63,250 nt of DNA from Bacteroidota bacterium (GCA_016721305.1 JADKIH010000018.1:1-63250); one strand, 5' to 3'. Numbered from the stretch's first letter, positions 9,564 to 19,066 are shown. Numbers and translations are program-made. The notes: generated by a model not told the origin, from the letters alone.

Positions 9564-9845
9564 TAGGAGCCATCTCAAAAATAGTGTTCAGATAAATTTC
9601 GTCACTTAAAACAAGCAAGTTCCCCTTCGGGGATGACAGGGGTTGGGGGTGTTTGGGCGGAAAGATAGGAACCCCCCTTCCGCGGTCTTAAAAAAAGGTG
9701 GTTTCCCCGCCCCCAAGGCGGGGTCATTTAACGAACAAGAACCGCGGGCGGGGAGCGACAGATTAACAGCGTAGAAAGCTGTCATCCCCGAAGGGGAACT
9801 TGCTTGTTTAAGCTAAGACCTAATTTCTAATTTTTAATTTATGAG
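9564..9845. mobile_element. MITE-like inverted-repeat element, copy 1
   Basis: Shares the left end (ATCTCAAAAATAGTGTTCAG onward, 9572-9639) with a second copy at 36.6 kb. It contains a perfect 29 bp inverted repeat: 9611-9639 and 9779-9807, with the core TTCCCCTTCGGGGATGACAG. The middle (9640-9778) is GC-richer and unlike copy 2. No transposase is encoded, and the right terminus is degraded next to the methyltransferase stop. With the terminator it fills the 362-base gap. Confidence 0.7.
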
Positions 9846-9854
9846 TTGCTTAAT

Positions 9855-10379
9855 TCAGGAATTGAATACATAATGCCAGGTAATAATACCGGCACATACC
9901 GAAATGTTCAGCGAGTGTTTGGTGCCATGCTGTGGAATCTCTATAGCTGAATCGCACATGGCCAGGGCAGCATCGCTGACTCCGTTTATTTCATGGCCGA
10001 AAATGAAAGCATACTTTTTTTTCGGATCGGGCCGGAAATCGGATAACATCATTCCGCCTTCGGCCTGCTCAATGGCAATTACCGTATAACCTTCATTCTT
10101 TAAGCGAGGAATTGCTTCCGTTATTTCCTTTACATATTCCCATTCCACGCTTTCCTCGGCACCTAAGGCTGTCTTGTGAATCTCCCGATGCGGAGGAGTT
10201 GCCGTAATGCCGCAAAGGATGATTTTAGAGCAAAGGAAAGCATCGGCAGTGCGGAAGACAGAGCCGATATTGTTCAGGCTCCTGACATCGTCTAATACGA
10301 GCACAACTGGCCGTTTTTGAGCCTGTTTAAAATCATCAACAGTTAGCCGATTCAACTCTTCATTTTGTATCTTGCGCAT
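9855..10379 (-). CDS. TrmH/SpoU-family RNA 2'-O-methyltransferase
   Basis: SAM-dependent ribose methyltransferase acting on tRNA or rRNA. 174 residues from ATG 10379 (MRKIQNEELNRL, the usual N-terminus in this phylum; ATG 10400 is an in-frame alternative). The knotted SpoU motifs are visible: DDVRSLNNIGSVFRTADAF, FIFGHEINGVSD and IEIPQHGTKHSLNISVC. It lacks the extra N-terminal RNA-binding domain of RlmB, so a tRNA target is plausible but unproven. Divergent from mutS across a short palindromic spacer. Confidence 0.92.
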   Translation of the reverse strand: MRKIQNEELNRLTVDDFKQAQKRPVVLVLDDVRSLNNIGSVFRTADAFLCSKIILCGITATPPHREIHKTALGAEESVEWEYVKEITEAIPRLKNEGYTVIAIEQAEGGMMLSDFRPDPKKKYAFIFGHEINGVSDAALAMCDSAIEIPQHGTKHSLNISVCAGIITWHYVFNS

Positions 10380-10392
10380 ATCTGTAACCTTT

Positions 10393-10408
10393 AATGGCAT
10401 TTGCCATT
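10393..10408. promoter_or_regulatory. Palindrome between trmH-like gene and mutS
   Basis: AATGGCA-TT-TGCCATT is a perfect inverted repeat placed between divergent starts, overlapping possible start regions on both strands. It could be a shared operator or chance. Confidence 0.35.
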
Positions 10409-13038
10409 GCAAAGAAGCAAAAACTTGTTGAAGGAAGAAACAAAATCAGGTGTGGTCGAAACACCACTTATGAAACAATATTATGGCATCAAGGCTAAAT
10501 ATCCGGATGCTCTATTACTTTTCAGAGTGGGCGATTTTTACGAAACTTTTGGAGAGGATGCCGTTCGTACGTCTTCCATCCTCGGTATCGTCCTGACGCG
10601 TCGTGCCAATGGCAGCGCTTCCTTTATTGAGTTGGCCGGATTCCCTCATCATTCACTCGATACTTATCTGCCACGCCTGGTTCGCGCCGGATTGCGTGTG
10701 GCAATTTGCGATCAGCTCGAAGATCCGAAAATGACAAAGAAAATTGTCAAAAGGGGAGTAACGGAATTGGTAAGTCCGGGTGTTTCGTACAACGACAAAA
10801 TTCTCGATCATAAGAAAAATAACTTCCTGGCCGGAATGCATTTCGACGGGAAGAATTATGGAATGGCTTTCGTCGATATCAGTACCGGAGAATTTTTGGT
10901 TGCTCAGGGAAATGAGGAATATGCGGATAAGCTTCTGCAGAATTTTAATCCGAGCGAAGTTGTTTATTCAAAGACGAAGAAAAAAGAGTTTCTGGAGAAA
11001 TACGGAAACCGTTTTTATAATTTCGGAATGGAGGAGTGGATCTTCCAGCAGGATTATGCCCGTGAAAATCTCCTCAAACATTTTGGCGTCGTATCTCTGA
11101 AAGGATTCGGTATCGAAGAAATGCACGCAGCCATCATCGCTGCCGGTGCTGCTCTTCATTATGTTTCCGATACCCGACAAGAACAACTCAAGCATATCAG
11201 CGGCATTTCACGTATTGAAGAAGATCTTTACGTGTGGCTTGATAAGTTTACGATTCGAAATCTGGAGCTCATCGACTCAGGGCACGAGAAAGCGGTAACG
11301 CTCATCGATGTCATAGATCATACGCTCACGCCAATGGGCGGACGTTTGTTGAAGCGTTGGCTGTTACTTCCGCTTAAAGATGTAAAGGCAATCGAAGAAC
11401 GTCAGGAAGCCGTTCAGTATTTTTGCATCATCCTGAATTCTCCGGCATTCTGCAGAATGATTTGAAACAGGTTGGTGATCTGGAACGATTGATTTCCAAA
11501 GTTGCCTTAGGGAAAATAACGCCTCGCGAAGTTTTGCAGCTGCGTCGTTCACTTGATATGGTTCAGAATGTACGTGTAGCTTGTTTGAATACCGACAATG
11601 CTGCAATCCGCATGATCGCCGATCAGTTGAATCCATGCACACTCATCAATGAGCGCATTGCCAAAGAACTCGATCAGGAAGCGCCAGTGCTTGTAAACAA
11701 AGGCGGTGTGATCAGTTCCGGTATCAATGAAGAGTTGGATGAGCTTCGTGCTATTGCTTATCATGGTAAAGATTATCTTCTCAAACTGCAGCAAAGAGAA
11801 TCGGAACGTACAGGCATTCCTTCGCTGAAAGTCGGATTTAATAATGTCTTCGGTTATTATATCGAAGTTACTCATACTCATAAAGACAAAGTTCCTTCGG
11901 ATTGGACGCGCAAGCAGACGTTAACGAATGCTGAGCGTTACATTACGGAAGAATTAAAACAATACGAGGAGAAAATTCTTGGAGCGGAGGAGAAAATTCT
12001 TGCTCTCGAAACTCGTCTCTTCAATGAATTAGTCCAGTCTATTATTGAATACATTCAACCGATTCAGCTCGATGCAGCTTTGTTGGGCCGATTGGATTGT
12101 CTGATTTCATTCTCTGAATGTGCGCTTCGGAATAATTATGTGCGACCGCATGTGAATGATTCCCGTATTATCGATATTAAAGCAGGTCGACATCCGGTAA
12201 TTGAGCGACAGCTTCCGGAAGGGGAGAAATTTATTTCGAACGATATCTATCTCGATCCCGACTCCCAGCAAATTCTGATGATCACCGGACCGAATATGTC
12301 GGGTAAGTCGGCATTGCTCCGTCAAACTGCGTTGATTGCCTTGCTTGCACAAACAGGCAGTTTTGTTCCGGCTACATCTGCACAGATCGGAATTGTCGAC
12401 AAGATATTTACACGAGTCGGAGCGAGCGATAATATTTCCAGTGGCGAATCAACATTCATGGTGGAGATGAATGAGACGGCGAGCATTTTGCATAATATTT
12501 CCGATCGTAGTTTAATTCTGCTCGATGAAATCGGTCGCGGTACTTCTACGTACGATGGAATAAGTATTGCCTGGGCCATTGCCGAATATCTGCACGATCA
12601 TTCTTCTTCAAGAGCAAAAACACTTTTGCAACACATTATCACGAGCTGAATGAAATGGCTGTCACCATGCCGCGCATTCGCAATTTCCATGTAACGGTAA
12701 AAGAGCTTTCGAACACCGTTGTCTTCCTGCGTAAATTAGTGCAGGGTGGAAGCGAACACGCATTTGGTATTCACGTGGCGCGTATGGCAGGCATTCCTGC
12801 ACGCGTGGTGCAACGTGCACAAGAGATGCTTAAAGTACTGGAAGCAAATAGAACCGCACCCGGAAGTAAGCCACAAGTTTCCGTTTCAAAAGATGATGTT
12901 CAATTAAGTTTTTTTCAATTAGATGATCCTGTTTTAGAACAAATACGAGAGGAAATTTTAAATACCGATTTAGATAATCTGACTCCGGTTCAAGCTTTGA
13001 ATAAGCTGAACGATATAAAAAAGATTTTAAAGGGTTAA
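10401..13038 (+). CDS. mutS: DNA mismatch repair protein MutS, interrupted by two 1-base deletions
   Basis: Mismatch-recognition ATPase. As read, three frames join into one MutS of about 880 residues: 10401-11465, 11423-12649 and 12655-13038. The mismatch-binding domain has FRVGDFYETFGEDA (the F-x-E motif). The ATPase has Walker A GPNMSGKSA, the ST/Walker B region LILLDEIGRGTSTYDG and the His motif THYHEL once the frame is restored. Frame breaks lie in T runs at 11420-11424 (five T, six expected) and 12624-12627 (four T, five expected). ATG 10394 opens another frame (MAFAIAKKQKLVE), so a third indel near 10433 is possible and the start is uncertain. A true double mutation would make the strain a mutator; sequencing error is likelier. 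Confidence 0.9.
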
Positions 13039-13055
13039 TTCATACTTTTTTGTTA

Positions 13056-13091
13056 CCGTAGAACTACGGGAACCTTACCGTAGAACTACGG
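13056..13091. promoter_or_regulatory. Two direct copies of palindrome CCGTAG-AA-CTACGG
   Basis: Identical 14-base palindromes at 13056-13069 and 13078-13091, a 22-base period (about two helical turns). They lie after mutS and upstream of the small protein/7-TM/two-component locus. The pairing on one helix face suggests a regulator binding site, possibly for the NarL-type regulator encoded at 14984. Inference only. Confidence 0.5.
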
Positions 13092-13224
13092 GAAATCAAT
13101 AACGATTTCTTCGTTTTTAGTATGAAAAGATGCTTTTGCTGTTCCGCTTCTGTCTCGGGATATTTTCGCTTTTTATTTATTCGGATATTTTGGGGAAATT
13201 CGAGGGAAATAAAACACACAATTT

Positions 13225-13543
13225 ATGCCATATACAGGGACAGAAAATCAACAGATTTCATTTGATGAGGGTGGGAAAATTACCAAACGCTATCGTGATG
13301 CAATGCCTGAGCTAGCGCGTATTGCCCAATACTTCAGTAAAGCAAGCATTCAATCGTTGTTAAATCAATCGGGTGCTCGGAATCAGAGTTTATTTTGGTT
13401 ACGATAAAGATCAAAATATGGAGCTTGTCATTGCCGGAGTCAATGAAGATGGCAATGATTTGGTTGGAGAAGATTATGTGTGTATTGATATGGGTGATCC
13501 ATCACCGCCAAATTCAAGCGCACCAAATGTTTTAAATTCCTGA
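13225..13543 (+). CDS. Small conserved-looking cytoplasmic protein of unknown function (frameshifted)
   Basis: The frame starts MPYTGTENQQISFDEGGKIT and breaks near 13380-13390. The continuation (IRVYFGYDKDQNMELVIAG...) runs to TGA 13541-13543, giving about 105 residues. No signal peptide or membrane segment. The second half is acidic with a GDPSPP tail. I do not recognise the family. It sits between the paired palindromes and a terminator, upstream of a 7-TM protein and a two-component system, so it may be their target or partner. The break may be a sequencing indel in CGGAA. Confidence 0.55.
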
Positions 13544-13576
13544 CCCACTTTTTGGAAGTATTTATGTTATAAACTA

Positions 13577-13610
13577 CCTTGGACGGCGCAGCGTCCAAGG
13601 TTTTCTTTTT
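13577..13610 (+). terminator. Strong terminator directly abutting the next ATG
   Basis: CCTTGGACG / CGTCCAAGG stem with a GCGCAG loop, then TTTTCTTTTT ending at 13610. ATG 13611 follows without a gap, so either this attenuates the downstream gene or the true start is further in (ATG 13696). Confidence 0.85.
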
Positions 13611-14281
13611 ATGAGAAATTTAGGAATAGAAAGTTACTTAAATATTTTTACGACTCTGATTCCTGTCATCGCAGGATGGAAGTCGATAAGAGTCATGGAT
13701 AATGCTGTCAAATCATTTTGGTGGTATATTTTAAGCGCATTTTTTGTTTCATTGTCCGGTGGTATCATCTATATGATGAGATTCGAGAATATTTTGTTGT
13801 TCAATCTGTTTAATTTTTTTGAAGCTGCGTACTTATTTTGGCTGATAAATCAATGGGTTCTGAATGTATCAGTAAAAAGTTAGTTTCAATATTGCAAATC
13901 TTAAATATTTTGGGTTTTGCATATTTAATAATATACAAAGGTCAGTTAATGATGAATGTTTCAGATTATGATAATTTGAGGAATATAGTACTAATCCCTC
14001 TCTTAGCCTGGTTAACTATGGAGATTGGGTTGAATTCAAAAGTTGATTTACTAAAAAATTATAAGTTCTGGTTTATTTTTGCATTATTGTTTAATCTGTC
14101 AATGATAGCAATCCATTCATGCATGAACTTGTGGGTTCTTTCAAATAATCAATACGCATTACGTTATACGATTCACCTGCTCAATGCCGCAAATATTATC
14201 TCTTATTTTCTCTTCGCAAAAGGATTCATATGTTATCGTCACCAACTCAATTCCTCTGGTTTCTTGCAGTCGCTACGCTGA
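13611..14281 (+). CDS. Polytopic (about 7-TM) membrane protein, frameshifted; possible sensor
   Basis: Frames 13611-13883 and 13838-14281 form one protein of about 220 residues. Adding one A to the run at 13874-13878 joins ...WVLNVSVK to KLVSILQILNIL. About seven hydrophobic segments with short loops and no recognised enzyme domain. It overlaps the start of a histidine kinase that has only one short membrane segment and no sensor domain, so this protein may supply the input to that kinase. That role is inferred from order only. Confidence 0.65.
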
Positions 14282-14982
14282 CAATTGTATTGATGATGGC
14301 ATTCTTCTTCTACGTTTTGGTGAAGAATGTACGTGTCAGACAAAAGTCGGAAGTAGATATTCGTGACGCCGTTATCTCCACTCAGGAAGCAGAGCAAAAT
14401 CGCATTGCCGAAGACCTGCACGATGAATTGGGACCGATGTTGTCGGCTGTCAAGCTAAAGGTTTCAACGCTGGCCGATTTGGAAAAAGATGAATTGGGGC
14501 AATCGGTCGAATTGGTAGAAGATTATCTGGATCGTGCTATCAGCGATATTCGTTTGGTTGCAAGAAATCTTTCTTCTCACCTAATCGCCAAATATGGACT
14601 AGAGCAAAGTTTAAGAGAGAATATTAATTTAATTTCAAAGTCGAAGTCTATTTCAATTCAGATGGATTTCAAACTAAACAATATTTTATTGACAGAAGAA
14701 GTGCAGACGAATTTATACAGAATTTTGCGTGAGTTGCTGAATAATTCAGTTAAGCATTCAAATTGCACAGATATTGATATTTCCATTGTCGGTTCTTCGG
14801 ATTTTATTGATGTTAAATTCGATGACAATGGAAACGCTGTTAAAAGGGAAGCCGGCAAAGGATTGGGACAAACCAGTGTTCGCAATCGTTTGAACCTGCT
14901 CCGTGCAACAGTTGTGAAATTTACGGATGAGTTTTCTCTAGGCTCGCATTATCATTTCATTTTACCGGTTAAGAATTCATAG
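14230..14982 (+). CDS. NarL-type sensor histidine kinase (HisKA_3/HATPase)
   Basis: 250 residues. One membrane segment at about 9-31, a short coiled link, then a HisKA_3 dimerisation domain with the phospho-acceptor H64 in RIAEDLHDELGPMLS, then a HATPase domain (LRELLNNSVKHS N-box, DDNGN, GKGLGQTSVRNR G-box). It autophosphorylates and passes phosphate to the regulator two bases downstream. It lacks an extracytoplasmic sensor. Its start overlaps the 7-TM gene by 52 bases, which supports one operon and functional coupling. Confidence 0.92.
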   Translation: MLSSPTQFLWFLAVATLTIVLMMAFFFYVLVKNVRVRQKSEVDIRDAVISTQEAEQNRIAEDLHDELGPMLSAVKLKVSTLADLEKDELGQSVELVEDYLDRAISDIRLVARNLSSHLIAKYGLEQSLRENINLISKSKSISIQMDFKLNNILLTEEVQTNLYRILRELLNNSVKHSNCTDIDISIVGSSDFIDVKFDDNGNAVKREAGKGLGQTSVRNRLNLLRATVVKFTDEFSLGSHYHFILPVKNS

Positions 14983-14983
14983 T

Positions 14984-15666
14984 ATGTCCAAATTAAATTT
15001 AATTGTTGCTGATGATCATCCGATATTTCGAGACGGAATCTGTTCTGTATTGAGACGACAAGAATTCATTTCTAAAATTTCTCAGGCAGGCGATGGAACG
15101 GAGGTTATTCGATTACTGGAATTGGAGCATTACGACCTTGTCTTGCTCGATATCCGTATGGAGCCGATGAACGGATTTAAAACGATGGAAATTATCGCAT
15201 CGCGATTTAAGGAAGTGAAAGTAATTGCGCTTTCGATGTCGAGCGAAGACAAGTATGTTCGCGAAATGATTAATCTGGGCGCCGTCGGCTACCTTTTGAA
15301 AAATGCAGGTAAGAAAGAAATAATTCAGGCGATTAAAAGTGTAGTTCGCGGAGCTACTTATTTTCGTCCGATGTGTCGGATTCAATTTTAGAAAAAGGTA
15401 AAACATCCACCTCGTTGAATGAGGAGAGCGCTAAGCCATATTTTGAAGAACGTATCCGGGAAATCACCTATCTGATTTGTATGGAAAAAACTTCGAAAGA
15501 GATTGCGGAAGTTATGAGTCTTTCGGTAAGGACGATTGAGGATTATCGAGCCATTATTCTGGAGAAAACGAATTCGAAGAATATCGTCGGCGTCATTAAA
15601 CAAGCTATGGCAAGCGGATTGGTAGACGATGAATTATTGAAAGCAAAGTTCAACGGCAGAATCTAA
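14984..15666 (+). CDS. NarL/FixJ-family response regulator, frameshifted between REC and HTH
   Basis: 14984-15391 encodes the receiver domain (acidic pair D10/D11, phospho-acceptor D56 in LLDIRM, K near AVGYLLKNAGKK). 15373-15666 encodes the LuxR-type HTH (MEKTSKEIAEVMSLSVRTIEDYRA). One missing G after CCG at 15368-15370 (FRP-DVSDS) would join them into about 227 residues. It is the partner of the upstream kinase. As sequenced, the receiver lacks a DNA-binding domain, but both halves are well conserved, so an error is likely. Confidence 0.88.
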
Positions 15667-15690
15667 GGCTTACAACTGTTTATATTTTCG

Positions 15691-15698
15691 TAACTTTG
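15691..15698 (+). promoter_or_regulatory. -7 box of the DODA-type dioxygenase gene
   Basis: TAACTTTG matches TAnnTTTG and lies 24 bases before ATG 15722. The -33 element is weak. Confidence 0.5.
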
Positions 15699-15721
15699 TC
15701 GTCCTAAATCAAGCTTCAATT

Positions 15722-16603
15722 ATGGAGCGCAAACACTTCCTCCGCCTTCTGGCGGGAACATTCGGTGCCATGACACTTTCTTCCTTCAAAAATCTCACCG
15801 ACGAATTACAGTCGCAAGAGCATGTTATGCCTGTCTTTTTCATCGGACACGGCTCGCCGATGAATGCTATTGAAACAAATAGTTTCAGTGAGACCTGGAG
15901 AAAACTCCCTTCGCAAATTCCTTTGCCGCGTGCTGTTTTATGCATCTCTGCTCACTGGCTTACGCGGGGAACAAGTGTTACGGCGATGGCACATCCAAAA
16001 ACAATTCATGACTTTGGCGGATTTCCTCAGGCGTTGTTCGATGTTCAGTATCCTGCTCCGGGTAGCCCTGAATTAGCAGCCGAAACACAAAAGTTAATCA
16101 CTTCAACAAAAGTCGAAGCTGATCACGACTGGGGACTGGATCACGGAACATGGTCGATCATCAAACAAATGTATCCCGATGCGAAGATTCCGGTTTTTCA
16201 ATTGAGCATCGATTATTACAAACCGGCGGCCTATCATTATGCTCTTGCTAAGGAGTTGGCACAACTACGACGAAAAGGTGTACTGATTGTCGGTAGTGGA
16301 AATATGGTTCACAATTTGGGTATGGTGGATTTTGCACGAATCAACGACGATGATTATGGTTACGATTGGGCACATGAAATGAATACCATTTTCAAGGATA
16401 AGATTAATAAAGGCGATCACACTGCGCTTATGAATTACGAGACGTTGAATAAAGCAGCCAGGCTCGCAATTCCAACCCCTGATCACTATTACCCGTTGAT
16501 TTACTCACTCGGACTCCAGGAGAAAAGAGATCATGTTTCGTTCTTCAACGATAAGGCTGTGGCAGGTTCACTTACTATGACGTCAGTAAGAATTGATCGA
16601 TAA
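15722..16603 (+). CDS. ygiD: DODA-type extradiol ring-opening dioxygenase (YgiD-like)
   Basis: Class III extradiol dioxygenase related to 4,5-DOPA dioxygenase. 293 residues. The metal-site segments are FIGHGSPMNA, SAHWLTRG, and the His-rich DHDWGLDHGTWS, with GSGNMVHNLG later. An N-terminal hydrophobic stretch (MERKHFLRLLAGTFGAMTLSS) precedes the domain and may be an export or lipoprotein-like leader, although it lacks a canonical twin Arg or lipobox. Substrate in this organism is unknown. Monocistronic with its own -7 box. Confidence 0.9.
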   Translation: MERKHFLRLLAGTFGAMTLSSFKNLTDELQSQEHVMPVFFIGHGSPMNAIETNSFSETWRKLPSQIPLPRAVLCISAHWLTRGTSVTAMAHPKTIHDFGGFPQALFDVQYPAPGSPELAAETQKLITSTKVEADHDWGLDHGTWSIIKQMYPDAKIPVFQLSIDYYKPAAYHYALAKELAQLRRKGVLIVGSGNMVHNLGMVDFARINDDDYGYDWAHEMNTIFKDKINKGDHTALMNYETLNKAARLAIPTPDHYYPLIYSLGLQEKRDHVSFFNDKAVAGSLTMTSVRIDR

Positions 16604-16839
16604 ACTGTAGCGTTTTTTTTCTTTGGATCACACTTAATTCTTGGTCTTCTTCTCGATGCTTTTGGTTCTGCACCGACTAAAGGGACTCCGAAGGTTTAAC
16701 TTTAGGGTAAAGCGGTCCGGTCAGCAACAGATCATAGACTAAGCATTACCGCCGAAAGTAGAAAGGCCAGGCTCCGGAGCTAAATTCCCCTTGCCTGATT
16801 CACAGAATAATTGCACCTTTAGCATTCCTAAGTCTGCAT
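16604..16839. other. 236-base spacer, GC-rich with hairpins, unassigned
   Basis: Less AT-rich than other spacers, with the perfect palindrome GCTCCGGAGC at 16771-16780 and other short complementary segments. No ORF, no tRNA, no match I recognise to tmRNA, 6S or SRP RNA. It may be the leader of the downstream kinase gene or an unrecognised small RNA. Confidence 0.35.
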
Positions 16840-18141
16840 ATGTCAACGCCCATAAAAGAGTTTTTGCTCAAATCGCTTCGAAATTCGACGCTTTTTGAAC
16901 CCCTTCCGGATGAAGTGGTTTTAGCTCTTTTCAAGAAATTGCAAATTGTCAATTTCTCGGCAAATGAGAATATCATCCATAAGGGTGATCAGGGAAATTC
17001 AATGTACATCCTTTTTTCCGGCGTCGTAAAAGTTCACGACAAGGAACATACGTTGATCGAATTAGGAGCAGAAGATGTGTTCGGAGAAATGGCCTTGCTT
17101 GATAATGGAATTCGTTCCATGTCGGTAACTTCGGTTACGGCATCGCAAGCCGGAGAACTTTCGCGTGATGATTTTTTTGAAGTCATGAGAAATTATCCCG
17201 ATCTCTTCCGCTTTATGATCGGTATTCTCAGCAGTCGTTTGCGTGCACAAAATGAAGTGCTTCTTACTCAATACAGAAAGCGTGAGAATGAACTTACCGC
17301 TTTGGTAAGAATACGAACAGAAGAGCTCGAAAAACGGAATCAGGAACTGTCGGAAGCATTGGAGCAGATCAAGCAATCGCAGGAGCAATTGGTGCGTCAT
17401 GCTAAGCTTGCTTCATTGGGTGAAATGATTTCCGACATCGCCCATGAAATTCAAAACCCCCTGAATTTCGTAACGAATTTTTCTGAATTGTGCGCCGACA
17501 TTTTAAAGGACATCGACTACGTTGAAGACGAGGCAGAGCGCGAAGAATTGATTGGTGATCTTCGAATGAATATCGATAAAATCAATCACCACGGCTGGCG
17601 GGCAGAAACGATTTTGAAAGGAATGCTCATGCATAGTCGCAGAGAGCGCGGACAAAAAGAAGCAGCCAATCTGAACTCTATCTGCAGCGAAAGTATCAAA
17701 GTCGCGATTTACAATATGAAGGTTAAAAATCCTTCACTCGTTTGCGACCTTGAGAGGAAATACGACGAGAACCTCCCTGATTTTGATTTTGTAAAACAAG
17801 ATATATTCCGACTCATCACAAATATTCTGGATAACGCCCAGTATGCCGTGAATGAACGGATGAAAAAAGAAAATGACTCTTCATACATCGGCAAAATTAC
17901 GCTTACCACTTACCAAAAGAATGGGAAAATTTGTCTGAGTATTCGGGATAATGGAACCGGAATTCCTGATGAGCTGAAGGAAAAAGTATTCCAGCCTTTT
18001 TTTACAACTAAACCATTAGGTGAAGGAACAGGCTTTGGTTTGAGTATGAGCTTCGATATCGTTCACTCCCACGGTGGCACTATCGATTTTTCATCTAAGC
18101 CCGGTTTGACGGAATTTATAGTGCAATTCCCTATTCAGTAA
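16840..18141 (+). CDS. Cyclic nucleotide-binding domain fused to sensor histidine kinase
   Basis: 433 residues. A Crp-like cNMP-binding beta-roll (about 15-135, GDQGNSMYILFSGVVKV and FGEMALLDNG) is followed by a coiled coil (about 145-187), then a HisKA with H202 in DIAHEIQNPLNF, then HATPase motifs (NILDNAQYAV, DNGTGIPDELKEKVFQPFF, GTGFGLSMS). No membrane segment, so it is a soluble kinase whose input may be a nucleotide or other ligand of the beta-roll. No response regulator is adjacent, so its partner is elsewhere. Confidence 0.94.
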   Translation: MSTPIKEFLLKSLRNSTLFEPLPDEVVLALFKKLQIVNFSANENIIHKGDQGNSMYILFSGVVKVHDKEHTLIELGAEDVFGEMALLDNGIRSMSVTSVTASQAGELSRDDFFEVMRNYPDLFRFMIGILSSRLRAQNEVLLTQYRKRENELTALVRIRTEELEKRNQELSEALEQIKQSQEQLVRHAKLASLGEMISDIAHEIQNPLNFVTNFSELCADILKDIDYVEDEAEREELIGDLRMNIDKINHHGWRAETILKGMLMHSRRERGQKEAANLNSICSESIKVAIYNMKVKNPSLVCDLERKYDENLPDFDFVKQDIFRLITNILDNAQYAVNERMKKENDSSYIGKITLTTYQKNGKICLSIRDNGTGIPDELKEKVFQPFFTTKPLGEGTGFGLSMSFDIVHSHGGTIDFSSKPGLTEFIVQFPIQ

Positions 18142-18187
18142 TTTCAAGGTTTATTCAACAGTGGTTAAGATATAATTTCTTCTGCCA

Positions 18188-18830
18188 ATGACATCGGTTA
18201 TAGCAAGAACTATTAGTGTCTTTTTCGTTTTACAGTTTCTCTTCACGGGAATAGCAGTTGCTCAGTCATTGCCTGAGTTTAACTCCATTGTCAATACCAA
18301 CGACGAACGGTCAACCGGCGATAAAACATTTCGTGAAAAAGAAGACGGCATTTATAACGTGCTTCTGCCGGAAGTTCAAGCGAGTTCTGAGCTCCGGGAT
18401 TTGAATCGCCTAATCGGCCCGACTATATTCAGGATGCTGATCTTACTGCTGCATGGATTACAGGAAAGGCCGGAGTAGGGGAGTATGTAGATATTATTTT
18501 CGACCTGACCGAAAATCTGGATACTGATTCTGCTTTATCTGTTAATTCATTTTTATAATTAATGGATACAGATTGAGTCAGGAGTTATGGAGAAATTATT
18601 CGAGAGCGAAAAAAATGAAAATGTTTATTAATGGTGAAGCTGTAGCTTATATCAATTTAGCCGATACCTATAAATACCAGACAGTACTGATTCCAGAGCA
18701 TTGGATAATGTATAGCCAGAAGGCTGTCATTCGTTTTGAAATAGTTGAGCTCTATCCGGGCGATAAATTTCCGAATGTGGCTATCGGCGAATTACAGTTT
18801 ATGGGGAATTACCCCGGTAAACGAAATTGA
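18188..18830 (+). CDS. Secreted protein with NADase-type glycan-binding (discoidin-like) domain, two frameshifts
   Basis: Starts MTSVIARTISVFFVLQFLFTGIAVAQ (signal peptide). The reading moves frame near 18390-18400 to PGFESPNRPDYIQDADL...AAWITGKAGVGEYVDIIFD, and again in the T run at about 18552-18558 to INGYRLSQELWRNYSRAKKM...FPNVAIGELQF. The restored protein, about 213 residues, has the order typical of the NADase-type glycan-binding domain: D-x-x-x-TAW, GxGEYVDIxF, INGY, N-R-x-K and IAIGEL-like end. It probably binds sugars at the cell surface or periplasm. Two indels as sequenced. Confidence 0.6.
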
Positions 18831-18969
18831 GTATTGATGCCATTGTTCTTGTATTAAGTGGGCAAAAGCAGAATATGCCTTAAATCCTGCCACAGACAGG
18901 CTTTTTCGAGTGAAGCTCTTGGTTTTTTGATGGATTCTTTTTCTTAATTTTGAGCCGGTAGTCGATCTG

Positions 18970-19066
18970 TATACCGATCTTAAATCAGTTTACGAAGTAA
19001 AAGAACCAAGATCCGCCAAGGCGGATATACCATTCTCTAATCGTATTTTAATTTAGGAATGGTATA
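18970..19066. repeat. 97-bp dispersed hairpin element, copy A
   Basis: Starts TATAC and ends GGTATA. Contains ATCCGCC-AA-GGCGGAT and a second hairpin, TATACCATTC (19026-19035) pairing perfectly with GAATGGTATA (19057-19066). Closely similar to copies B (23848-23944) and C (36872-36965). All three lie in intergenic DNA. Confidence 0.8.

Noticed and set aside
9611..9807. rRNA or riboswitch fold from the long inverted repeat
   Set aside because: Second copy at 36.6 kb has the same arms with a different centre, which fits a mobile repeat, not an RNA gene.
16604..16839. SRP RNA, 6S RNA or tmRNA
   Set aside because: Some GC-rich hairpins, but the conserved core of none of these is present.
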